DNA of 7,702 nt from SG8-41 sp035620515 (GTDB lineage: Bacteria > Pseudomonadota > Gammaproteobacteria > Burkholderiales > SG8-41). Each line of letters begins with the position of its first letter. Position 1 is the stretch's first letter. Below the pieces are notes generated by a model that was given only the letters and a program-made list of their open reading frames with translations, was not told the DNA's origin and made no database searches. The DNA lies in contig DASPGR010000350.1 in NCBI GenBank assembly GCA_035620515.1, positions 1 through 7,702 on the forward strand, written 5' to 3'. Made by a program: the position numbers and the translations under genes. Below, piece after piece: positions 1-6,252 of the stretch.

Positions 1-81
1 GCGCGCACCTGGCCCACAGGAAGCATGGCGCTGTGGGTCATGATCCTGCTGCTTGCCTATCTGGTCGCCTATTATGTGTAG
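1..81 (+). CDS. C-terminal end of a small hydrophobic membrane protein (partial)
   Basis: An open frame enters from the left edge and ends at the TAG at 79-81, giving 26 residues. It reads ARTWPTG followed by one hydrophobic stretch (MALWVMILLLAYLVAYYV), so the visible part is a single membrane helix reaching almost to the C-terminus. A short polar segment with P-x-G just before one terminal helix resembles the very small accessory subunits of haem-copper oxidases (CoxIIa-like), but this is only a resemblance in shape. An internal ATG at 25 would give just 18 residues, so I treat this as the end of a longer gene. The 241-bp gap after it suggests it is not part of the transport operon. Confidence 0.5.
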   Translation, partial: ARTWPTGSMALWVMILLLAYLVAYYV

Positions 82-201
82 GTGGTCCCAGCCATATCTT
101 CGGCAGGATTCGGTCGGGATCGGGATTAAGTCGAGCGTTACAGGTGTTCCCAGTGCGATCGGGCGCAAGCTTGCTTTCAAATAGCACGGGGTATAGGATT
201 G

Positions 202-230
202 TTGCTCCGTAGTAGGGCTTTCCACATAGT
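202..230 (+). promoter_or_regulatory. Candidate sigma-70 promoter for the TRAP operon
   Basis: TTGCTC at 202-207 and CATAGT at 225-230 are separated by 17 bases, matching the sigma-70 consensus at 3 of 6 and 4 of 6 positions. This would put the transcript start near 236-238, about 85 bases before the first gene and just ahead of the inverted repeat at 263-277. An alternative pair, TTGCTT at 171-176 with TATAGG at 192-197, has a 15-base spacer and is less convincing. The call is weak and rests on motif matching by eye. Confidence 0.3.
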
Positions 231-262
231 AAAAAAATTGAGAAGAGCCGACGCGGCCAGAA

Positions 263-277
263 CACTGTCTAACAGTG
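263..277. promoter_or_regulatory. Perfect inverted repeat, candidate operator
   Basis: CACTGT (263-268) and ACAGTG (272-277) are perfect inverted copies around a 3-base centre CTA. The site lies 46 bases before the first start codon and just downstream of the candidate promoter, where a bound dimeric repressor would block transcription. The arm length and spacing suit a helix-turn-helix dimer. The regulator is not in the window and I cannot name its family. As RNA it could form only a short 6-bp stem, so a DNA-level role is the more likely one. Confidence 0.4.
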
Positions 278-312
278 CGGTGGTGAATTTCCCTGATCAA
301 TAAACCAAGGAC

Positions 313-317
313 GGAGG
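313..317 (+). promoter_or_regulatory. Strong ribosome binding site of the first binding protein
   Basis: GGAGG lies 5 bases before the ATG at 323. It supports 323 as the start; the in-frame ATG at 329 is also possible at 11 bases. This is the strongest Shine-Dalgarno in the cluster, fitting the high amount of binding protein needed relative to the permease. Confidence 0.7.
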
Positions 318-322
318 ACGCG

Positions 323-1483
323 ATGCCCATGGAAACATCCAACAATCTGCAGCCCGAGCAAAAGCCTGCCAAATCCCGCCGCAAGTTCCTGACGGGTGCC
401 GGCGCGGCGGCGGCCGGCGCTGCCATCACCGGTTTCCCGATGATCTCGGTGGCCCAAACACCGGTGGTTCTGAAGATGCAGGGCGCGTGGGGTGCAACCG
501 ACATCTTCAACGAGTTCGCCCAGGAATACGTGACCCGCGTCAATGAAATGGCGGGCGGGCGCCTGCGCATCGACTATCTCGTGGCGGGTTCCGTGGTAAA
601 GCCGTTCGAAGTGACCGACGCCGTGAGCAAGGGCGTGCTGGACGCGGGACATACCGTGCCGGTCTACTGGTATGGCAAGAGCAAGGTCGCATCGCTCTTC
701 GGCTCCGGTCCCATCAACGGTACGGACGCCCATATGACGCTGGGGTGGATTTATCGTGGCGGCGGCTACGAGCTCTACAACGAGCTGCTTGGAAAACTCG
801 GCCTGAACTATGTCGGTTTCTTCGCGCTGCCGATGCCAACGCAGCCGCTCGGCTGGTTCAGAAAGCCGATTACCGACGCGAGCCAGCTGAAGGGCCTCAA
901 ATACCGCACCGTCGGCCTCGCGGCGGATCTGTTCCAGGAGATGGGCGCAAAAGTCACCCAGCTGCCGGGGGGCGAGATCATCCCGGCCCTTGAGCGCGGC
1001 GTGATCGATGCCTTCGAGTTCAACAATCCGACCTCCGACATGCGCTTTGGCGCCCAGGACGTCATCAAGAACTACGAGATGGGCAGCTTCCACCAGGCGA
1101 TGGAGTTTTTCGAGATCTGCGTCAACAAGAAGCGCTACAACGCGCTGCCCAAGGATCTCCAGGCGATCCTGCGCTACAGTGCCGAGGCGGCGAACTCGGC
1201 GAACTTCTGGACCGGTCTCGACAACTACTCCAGGGATCTGCAATTACTCATCAACAAGCACAAGGTCAACGTCATCCGCACGCCGGAGGCAGTGTTCCGT
1301 GAGCAGTTGAAGGCGTGGGACGTCCTGACGAAGAGACTGTCGGATGCCGACCCGTTCTTCAAGAAAGTGGTCGATTCGCAGAAGGCCTGGGCGAAGCGCG
1401 TCGCCTACTACTACTATTACAATGACGCGCCGTTCAAGATGGGCTACGAGCACGTGTTCGGAGTCAAGATGCCCACCGTGTAA
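323..1483 (+). CDS. dctP: TRAP transporter substrate-binding protein 1 (DctP type, TakP/FcbT1-like), Tat-exported
   Basis: This 386-residue periplasmic protein captures a solute, probably a carboxylate, and hands it to the DctQM permease. A twin-arginine signal is visible: SRRKFL at residues 18-23, an Ala/Gly-rich core at 24-38, and a likely cut after SVA (42-44). The mature part has the hallmarks of the TakP/FcbT1 branch of DctP proteins: GGRLRI (78-83), TQPLGWFRKPI (173-183), GLKYRTVG (191-198), and PGGEIIPALERGVIDAFEF (215-233). R195 sits where family members hold the ligand carboxylate; Q174, E232 and F233 align with other ligand-site positions as I recall them from TakP. An odd run of five tyrosines occupies 362-366. 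The length is normal for the branch. It is the first gene of the cluster, and a strong hairpin follows. The family call is secure; the substrate is unknown. Confidence 0.93.
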   Translation: MPMETSNNLQPEQKPAKSRRKFLTGAGAAAAGAAITGFPMISVAQTPVVLKMQGAWGATDIFNEFAQEYVTRVNEMAGGRLRIDYLVAGSVVKPFEVTDAVSKGVLDAGHTVPVYWYGKSKVASLFGSGPINGTDAHMTLGWIYRGGGYELYNELLGKLGLNYVGFFALPMPTQPLGWFRKPITDASQLKGLKYRTVGLAADLFQEMGAKVTQLPGGEIIPALERGVIDAFEFNNPTSDMRFGAQDVIKNYEMGSFHQAMEFFEICVNKKRYNALPKDLQAILRYSAEAANSANFWTGLDNYSRDLQLLINKHKVNVIRTPEAVFREQLKAWDVLTKRLSDADPFFKKVVDSQKAWAKRVAYYYYYNDAPFKMGYEHVFGVKMPTV

Positions 1484-1516
1484 CAGGCCGGAAAAGCGCA
1501 ATCAGAGAGGTAGATC

Positions 1517-1545
1517 ATGGGGCGGCACCCGAGGTGTCGCCCCAT
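1517..1545 (+). terminator. Strong intercistronic hairpin after the binding-protein gene (attenuator or mRNA stabiliser)
   Basis: The arms 1517-1529 and 1533-1545 pair over 13 bp, with a single G-U pair (1525 with 1537) and a 3-base loop CGA. Only three T's (1545-1547) follow, the first of them inside the stem, so it is a poor full terminator. It begins 33 bases after the first stop codon and ends 25 bases before dctQ. Such stems after the binding-protein gene of transport operons (classically malE-malF) protect the upstream message from exonucleases or terminate part of the transcripts, so binding protein outnumbers permease. I infer the same role here. Confidence 0.7.
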
Positions 1546-1570
1546 TTCATGTTGAGCAGCCCGGAAACCC

Positions 1571-2152
1571 ATGAACCGGCTTCTGCATTCCATTGATCAG
1601 TTCAGCAAGACCGTGGGCCACGCCTTCGCGTGGTGCATCCTGTTTCTCACGTTCGGCACCTGCTACGAGGTGTTCATGCGCTACGTGCTGAACAACCCCA
1701 CGAGCTGGGCGTTCGACATGAGCTACATCATGTACGGCGCGCTCTTCTACATGGCGGGCGCCTATACGCTGTCGCGGGGCGGGCACGTCCGGGGCGACGT
1801 CTTCTATCGCATGTGGCGCCCGCGCACCCAGGCCACGGTCGAGCTCGTGCTCTATATCATTTTCTTTTTCCCCGGCGTGCTGGCCCTCGTTGTGGCGGGT
1901 TGGGCGTACGGCATCGACGCCGCCCGCATTCGCGAGGTGAGCGTCAACAGCCCGGCGGGTATTCCGATCTGGCAGTTAAAGCTCCTGATCCCGTTTGGTG
2001 CAGGGCTCCTTGCCCTGCAGGGCGTCGCAGAGGTCGTTCGTTGTCTGATGTGCATCCGCGCAGGGAAGTGGCCGCAGCGTCTGCATGACGTCGAGGAGCT
2101 CGAGAGCATCCTGAAGATCCAGCACGCGCAGGAAAAGGAAGGCAAGGCGTGA
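1571..2152 (+). CDS. dctQ: TRAP transporter small permease subunit (DctQ)
   Basis: This 193-residue inner-membrane protein is the four-helix small subunit that pairs with DctM in a sodium-driven TRAP transporter. Hydrophobic segments lie at about 18-38, 50-70, 90-112 and 132-156, as expected. The family pattern is clear: RYVLNNPTSWAFDMSY (37-52) and AYTLSRGGHVRGDVFY (64-79), the conserved loop and helix after the first membrane segment. The charged C-terminal tail (about 165-193) is cytoplasmic in the usual topology. An in-frame TGA at 1553 leaves the ATG at 1571 as the first possible start; its ribosome site is weak (GGAAA at 1563-1567), in keeping with lower output than the binding protein. 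Its end overlaps dctM by 4 bases, so translation of the two permease subunits is probably coupled. Confidence 0.93.
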   Translation: MNRLLHSIDQFSKTVGHAFAWCILFLTFGTCYEVFMRYVLNNPTSWAFDMSYIMYGALFYMAGAYTLSRGGHVRGDVFYRMWRPRTQATVELVLYIIFFFPGVLALVVAGWAYGIDAARIREVSVNSPAGIPIWQLKLLIPFGAGLLALQGVAEVVRCLMCIRAGKWPQRLHDVEELESILKIQHAQEKEGKA

Positions 2153-3501
2153 TCAGCGACCCGGTACTCGCGCTCGTCATGCTGGGGATTTTCATCCTCA
2201 TCATCCTGTTGGGCTTCCCGATCGCCTTCACGCTGATGGCGCTTGGCGTGGGCTTCGGCTACTACGCCTACTTCCAGCCCGACCAGGCGTTCTTCGACAA
2301 CCGTGTGTTCTATCTCCTCACGCAGAACACGTGGAGCATCATGAGCAACGACGTGCTCGTCGCGGTTCCGCTGTTTCTCTTCATGGGGTATGTGATCGAG
2401 CGCTCCAACATCCTCGATCGTCTCTTCTACAGCCTGCAGGTCGCACTTCGCTTCATCCCCGGGGCCATGGCGGTCGCAGCACTCGTCACCTGCGCGATGT
2501 TCGCGACGGCGACAGGCATCGTGGGAGCGGTGGTCACGCTGATGGGCCTGCTCGCTTTTCCGGCGATGCTGAAGGCGGGCTACGACCAGAAGCTTTCTTC
2601 GGGGGTCATATGCGCGGGCGGGACGCTCGGCATCCTGATTCCACCCTCGATCATGCTGATCGTGTATTCCGCAACGTCCTCCGTTTCGGTGGTGAAGCTC
2701 TACGCGGCGGCGATGCTCCCCGGGTTCCTGCTGGCCGGCCTCTACGTCGTCTACGTAATCGCGTTGACGTTGATCAGGCCGCAGCTGGCGCCCAAGCTGC
2801 CGAAGGAAGAGACGAACGTCCCGTGGAGCCGTGTATTGATCCTGCTGCTGCAGGCGTTCTTCCCGCTCGCCGTGCTCATCATGGCCGTGCTGGGCTCGAT
2901 CCTGTTCGGTCTCGCCACACCGACCGAGGCGGCCTCGGTGGGCGCCTTCGGGGCGATGGTGCTTGCGGCTGTATACCGGGCCCTGACGCTGGAGCGGCTG
3001 CGGGAGGCGGTCTACCTTACCGCCCGCACCTCGGCGATGGTGTGCTTCCTCTTCGTCGGCTCGTGGACGTTTTCCTCCGTTTTCTCGTACCTCGGCGGCG
3101 AAGGATTGATCAAAGAACTCGTTCTTGGAATGGATCTCAACACGATCACGTTCCTGCTGCTCTCGCAGTTCATCATCTTTCTTCTCGGCTGGCCGCTCGA
3201 ATGGAGCGAGATCATCATCATCTTCGTGCCGATCTTCCTGCCGCTTCTGCCGCACTTCAACGTCGATCCGCTTTTCTTCGGCATCCTGGTGGCGTTGAAC
3301 CTCCAGACGTCGTTCTTGACGCCGCCCATGGCGATGTCGGCCTACTACCTCAAGGGAATCGCGCCGCCGTACATCGAGCTGTGGACCATTTTCAAGGGAT
3401 GCTTCCCGTTCCTCGGGATGGTTTTCGTCACCATGGCGGCCATCTACATCTTCCCGGAGCTGGTATTTTGGCTGCCGGGCGTCTTCTACGGTCTCAGGTA
3501 G
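2149..3501 (+). CDS. dctM: TRAP transporter large permease subunit (DctM)
   Basis: This 450-residue polytopic membrane protein is the transport subunit that moves solute together with sodium ions. It is hydrophobic nearly throughout, with landmarks of the DctM family: GGTLGILIPPSIMLIVYS (157-174), LATPTEAASVGAFGA (255-269) and QTSFLTPPMAMSAYYLKG (386-403). The two repeat-like PPS and PPM segments lie in the transport domain. The length is slightly above the common 425-440, as is usual in the TakP/FcbT1 branch. The start is GTG within GTGA shared with the dctQ stop, and AAGGAAGG at 2135-2142 is 6 bases upstream, so the GTG is well supported. The amidase starts 6 bases after its stop, showing that transport and hydrolysis genes are on one transcript. 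It is the only DctM in the window, although there are two binding proteins. Confidence 0.95.
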   Translation: MISDPVLALVMLGIFILIILLGFPIAFTLMALGVGFGYYAYFQPDQAFFDNRVFYLLTQNTWSIMSNDVLVAVPLFLFMGYVIERSNILDRLFYSLQVALRFIPGAMAVAALVTCAMFATATGIVGAVVTLMGLLAFPAMLKAGYDQKLSSGVICAGGTLGILIPPSIMLIVYSATSSVSVVKLYAAAMLPGFLLAGLYVVYVIALTLIRPQLAPKLPKEETNVPWSRVLILLLQAFFPLAVLIMAVLGSILFGLATPTEAASVGAFGAMVLAAVYRALTLERLREAVYLTARTSAMVCFLFVGSWTFSSVFSYLGGEGLIKELVLGMDLNTITFLLLSQFIIFLLGWPLEWSEIIIIFVPIFLPLLPHFNVDPLFFGILVALNLQTSFLTPPMAMSAYYLKGIAPPYIELWTIFKGCFPFLGMVFVTMAAIYIFPELVFWLPGVFYGLR

Positions 3502-3507
3502 CCGGCG

Positions 3508-4845
3508 ATGGATCCGTCACAGCTCAACTGGCTTTCCGCGACCGACGCGGCGCGCGCCATTCGAGACGGCTCGATCAGCTCGGAAGAGCTCGTTGAGGCG
3601 TGCCTCGCACGGGTGCGGGAAGCCGAGGGCGCCGTGGAAGCTTGGGCCTTCCTCGACCCGGAGCATGCGCTGAAGCAGGCGCGCGACCTGGACGAGAAGC
3701 GCCGCGAAGGGCGGGCGATGGGTCCGCTGCACGGGGTGCCCGTCGGGATCAAGGACATCATCGATACGGAAGACATGCCGACCGAGGACGGCACGCCGCT
3801 CCATGCGGGACGCACGCCGGATCGCGACGCGACGGCGGTCGCGATGCTGCGCGCGGCGGGCGCGGTCATCATGGGCAAGACCGTGACCACCGAGCTCGCC
3901 ACCTACTCGCCCGGCAAGACCCGCAATCCCCATAATCCCGAGCACACGCCGGGCGGTTCGTCGAGCGGCTCCGCGGCTGCGGTTGCGGCCGGAATGGTGC
4001 CGCTGGCGATCGGCAGCCAGACCAATGGTTCGGTGATTCGTCCGGCCGCCTATTGCGGAGTCTACGGATTCAAGCCCACGCACGGGCTTGTCTCGCGCCA
4101 GGGCGTGCTGAAACTTTCCCGCACGCTCGACCATCTCGGTATCTTTGCGCGAACGATTGAGGATATCGCGCTCGCGTCCGAGCAGCTTGTGGGCTACGAC
4201 GCTCACGATCCGGACACGCGGCCGCGGGCGCGCCTTCCTTTCGTTGCGACCGCGGCGGAGGCGCCGCCATTGCCTCCGGTGATCGGCCTCGTGAAGGCTC
4301 CATTGTGGGAGCGTGCGGCCGACGAGACGCGCGAGGCCTTTGCGGAGGTCGAGGAACATCTCGGAGACTGCATCGAGACGGTCGATCTGCCCGCGTCAGC
4401 GCTGAATGCCCTGGAATGGCACCGCACCATCATGGAGGCCGAGATGGGCGCGAATCTCGCGGCCGAGTACGAGAAGGGCGGTGAGCGATTGAGCGAGTCG
4501 CTGCGCTCCCAGCTCGAGCGCGGGCGCGCCTGTACCGCACTCGATTACCAGAGGGCGCTCGCACGCATCGCGCAGGTCACTGAGGGGCTGGCGGAGCTCT
4601 TCGATCGTTTTGATGCGCTGCTCACGCCGAGCGCTGCCGGGACGGCCCCGCGCGGGCTGAACTCAACGGGCGACCCGGTCTTCTGCACGATCTGGACGTT
4701 TTGCGGGATGCCGGCTTTGAACCTTCCGCTGATGCGGGGCGCAGGTGGCCTTCCCTTGGGAATGCAATTGGTGGGGCCGCGCCATGATGACGCAAGGCTG
4801 CTGCGGACAGCCCGTTGGCTCGCGAGCAGCGTGAGTTCCGGGTGA
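3508..4845 (+). CDS. Amidase-signature family hydrolase
   Basis: This 445-residue cytoplasmic enzyme hydrolyses a C-N amide bond to a carboxylate and ammonia or an amine. The amidase-signature core is complete: K82 in VGIKDIIDT (79-87), cis-serine S151 in GGSSSGS (149-155), and nucleophile S175 in TNGSVIRPAA (172-181), with the standard 24-residue spacing between the two serines. The usual TGGS is TNGS here (N173), and the third residue of the serine loop is S153 rather than Gly. The second half (250-445) carries the variable substrate-pocket region and the usual PLGMQLVG (416-423). No gatB or gatC is near, so a role in tRNA amidation is unlikely. It begins 6 bases after dctM, with only a weak CAGG before it, so it is probably translated by coupling. 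The likely substrate is an imported amide, an inference from context. No signal peptide is seen. Confidence 0.9.
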   Translation: MDPSQLNWLSATDAARAIRDGSISSEELVEACLARVREAEGAVEAWAFLDPEHALKQARDLDEKRREGRAMGPLHGVPVGIKDIIDTEDMPTEDGTPLHAGRTPDRDATAVAMLRAAGAVIMGKTVTTELATYSPGKTRNPHNPEHTPGGSSSGSAAAVAAGMVPLAIGSQTNGSVIRPAAYCGVYGFKPTHGLVSRQGVLKLSRTLDHLGIFARTIEDIALASEQLVGYDAHDPDTRPRARLPFVATAAEAPPLPPVIGLVKAPLWERAADETREAFAEVEEHLGDCIETVDLPASALNALEWHRTIMEAEMGANLAAEYEKGGERLSESLRSQLERGRACTALDYQRALARIAQVTEGLAELFDRFDALLTPSAAGTAPRGLNSTGDPVFCTIWTFCGMPALNLPLMRGAGGLPLGMQLVGPRHDDARLLRTARWLASSVSSG

Positions 4846-4872
4846 CCCCGGAGGACGAGGAGAGAGCGCGTA

Positions 4873-5040
4873 ATGGCAGTCAAGATTCTGTCCGGCATCA
4901 TTGCCGCGGTCTTGCTCGTGGGCTACCTGGCCGTTCCGGTACTCAAACTGCAGGAGCTACCGCTTGCCATCGTGGGCCTGATCTCCGTCGTCATGATGGC
5001 GTGGGACATTTGGGATTCGCTCAAGCAGAAGGACGACTGA
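4873..5040 (+). CDS. Small two-helix membrane protein of the TRAP cluster, function unknown
   Basis: ATG at 4873 to TGA at 5038 encodes 55 residues. AGGAG at 4858-4862 in a purine-rich run lies 10 bases upstream. Two hydrophobic segments, about 5-24 and 30-46, are joined by a short KLQE turn (25-28), and the chain ends in a charged tail (SLKQKDD, 49-55), predicting a helical hairpin in the inner membrane. Tryptophans 44 and 47 with aspartates 45 and 48 (WDIWD) lie at the edge of the second helix. It begins 27 bases after the amidase stop and stands 65 bases before the second binding protein. I recall similar anonymous small proteins beside TRAP genes of this branch, but cannot verify that here. 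It could be an accessory to the permease or an anchor for the second binding protein. It is not a DctQ, which has four helices. Confidence 0.75.
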   Translation: MAVKILSGIIAAVLLVGYLAVPVLKLQELPLAIVGLISVVMMAWDIWDSLKQKDD

Positions 5041-5057
5041 GCTGAAGTGCGCCGGGT

Positions 5058-5073
5058 CGCGGCGAGCACCGCG
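5058..5073 (+). other. Short GC-rich hairpin in the leader of the second binding protein
   Basis: CGCGG (5058-5062) and CCGCG (5069-5073) can pair around the loop CGAGCA. An 8-base direct repeat GCGCCGGG at 5049-5056 and 5071-5078 flanks and overlaps it, so alternative pairings are possible. It sits in the 65-base gap before a gene with no visible Shine-Dalgarno. In DNA this rich in G and C such stems arise by chance, so significance is uncertain. Confidence 0.25.
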
Positions 5074-5105
5074 CCGGGCGATCCTGCCGCCACGCCACAC
5101 ACGAC

Positions 5106-6212
5106 ATGAACTCATCGCGGCGTCGACTGCTCGGCGCATCGGCCGCCGGCGCGCTGGCTGGTTTTCCGATGATCGCTTCGGCGCAGGGCGAGATCCGGTG
5201 GCGCTGGCAGGGCGCCTGGACGGCGAAAGACATCTTTCACGAGTACGCGCTTGACTACGCCAGGACCGTGAGGGAGTTGTCCGGCGGCCGGCTGCGCATC
5301 GAGGTGCTCCCCGCTGGTGCCGTCGTCAAGCCCTTTGATCTCATCACGGCGGTCCACAAGGGCGTGCTCGACGGCAGCCACGCCGTGCCGGCCTACTGGC
5401 ACGACAAGAATGCGGCCTTCTCCCTCTTCGGCAGCGGACCCGCGCTCGGCATGGACGCAAATAATTTTCTCGGGTGGATGGCGTATGGAGGGGGACGGGC
5501 CCTGTACGAGGAGCTCTTGAGCGGCGTCATGAACCTCAATGTGACGGGATTTCTTTACGGCCCCATGCCTACCCAGCCGCTGGGATGGTTCAAGAAGCCG
5601 ATCGAATCGGCGGCGCAGTTGAAGGGATTGCGGATCGGCACCGTCGGCCTCGCGGTCGAGCTCTTTCGCGACATGGGCGCGACCGCGCAGGCGCTGACTG
5701 CCGAGGAGAGGGCGCAGGCATTGGCAGGCGGGCGCCTCGACGCCGCGGAGTTCAATAATCCGACCTCCGATCGCTGGCTTGGCTTCTCCGACGTGGCGAA
5801 GATCTGCATGCTGAGGAGCTACCACCAGCCGGCGGAGGTCTTCGAGATCCTTATCAACCGCAAGCGCTACGACGCGCTGCCCAATGATCTCAAGTCAATT
5901 GTGCGCCGAGCGGCGGACGCGGCCGGTGCGGATCTCTCCTGGAAGGCTCTCCACCGCTACTCGGAGGACTACGAGTGGCTGCAGAAGGAGAAGGGCGTCA
6001 AGTTCCTGCGCACGCCGCCCGAGGTGCTGCGCGCGCAAATGCAGGCATGGAGCGAAGTGGCCGAGCGGATTTCGCGGGCCAATCCCCTCGGTGAGAAGGT
6101 GATCAAATCCCAGGTCGCATGGGCGCGGCGCACGGTCGGTTGGACTCAGGAAGCCACTGTCGATACCCGTATTGCGTACGATCACTGGTTCGCAAAGAAG
6201 CCGGGGCCGTGA
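5106..6212 (+). CDS. dctP: TRAP transporter substrate-binding protein 2, divergent paralogue lacking the ligand arginine
   Basis: This 368-residue protein is a paralogue of the first binding protein; by eye about half the positions match, with shared blocks GGRLRI (60-65), VVKPF (73-77), MPTQPLGWFKKPI (154-166) and EFNNPTSD (215-222). It has a twin-arginine signal with a very short front (SSRRRLL at 3-9) and a likely cut after ASA (24-26). In the ligand region it has GLRIGTVG (174-181): G178 replaces the arginine (R195 in protein 1) that binds the carboxylate. The following PGGEIIPALERG of protein 1 has become LTAEERAQALAGG (197-209). Q157, E215 and F216 are kept. The start is the first ATG after an in-frame TGA at 5043, yet no clear ribosome site precedes it. 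There is no second permease. It may bind a different, possibly uncharged, ligand, act as a solute sensor, or be losing function. Confidence 0.9.
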   Translation: MNSSRRRLLGASAAGALAGFPMIASAQGEIRWRWQGAWTAKDIFHEYALDYARTVRELSGGRLRIEVLPAGAVVKPFDLITAVHKGVLDGSHAVPAYWHDKNAAFSLFGSGPALGMDANNFLGWMAYGGGRALYEELLSGVMNLNVTGFLYGPMPTQPLGWFKKPIESAAQLKGLRIGTVGLAVELFRDMGATAQALTAEERAQALAGGRLDAAEFNNPTSDRWLGFSDVAKICMLRSYHQPAEVFEILINRKRYDALPNDLKSIVRRAADAAGADLSWKALHRYSEDYEWLQKEKGVKFLRTPPEVLRAQMQAWSEVAERISRANPLGEKVIKSQVAWARRTVGWTQEATVDTRIAYDHWFAKKPGP

Positions 6213-6230
6213 AAGCAACCAGCCTCCGAT

Positions 6231-6250
6231 AGACGCCGGGAGACGCCGCT
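6231..6250 (+). repeat. Two tandem 10-base units before the dehydrogenase gene
   Basis: AGACGCCGGG (6231-6240) and AGACGCCGCT (6241-6250) are two adjacent 10-base units that agree at 8 positions. They cover the ribosome site region of the dehydrogenase gene. A single duplication could have set the GGGAG spacing. No function is evident. Confidence 0.4.
6238..6242 (+). promoter_or_regulatory. Ribosome binding site deciding the dehydrogenase start
   Basis: GGGAG lies 10 bases before the ATG at 6253. The same frame stays open back to an ATG at 6172, inside the preceding gene, but that would add 27 residues with an Arg/Ser-rich, non-family sequence. The family's N-terminus begins with the strand that follows MKPKILVT, so 6253 is the better start. 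Confidence 0.65.
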
Positions 6251-6252
6251 CG

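Noticed and set aside
118..127. Short direct repeat CGGGAT/CGGGAT in the left gap
   Set aside because: Two copies of six bases is expected by chance in GC-rich DNA, and it has no symmetric partner or clear position relative to a promoter.
38..265. A 75-codon minus-strand frame in the left intergenic region
   Set aside because: It would begin with GTG with no ribosome site before it, and it overlaps the candidate promoter and the upstream gene's end. No family resemblance.
269..1243. A 324-codon minus-strand frame opposite binding protein 1
   Set aside because: No recognisable domain; it is the antisense of a well-supported gene with strong family motifs.
1852..3255. A 467-codon open frame on the minus strand opposite dctQ and dctM
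   Set aside because: The translation is rich in Arg, His, Glu and Gln with no family pattern. It mirrors the hydrophobic codons of dctM and is a product of GC-rich codon use.
3508..4845. Amidase as GatA of the tRNA-dependent amidotransferase
   Set aside because: GatB and GatC are not adjacent, and the gene is embedded in a transport operon, so a catabolic amidase is more likely.
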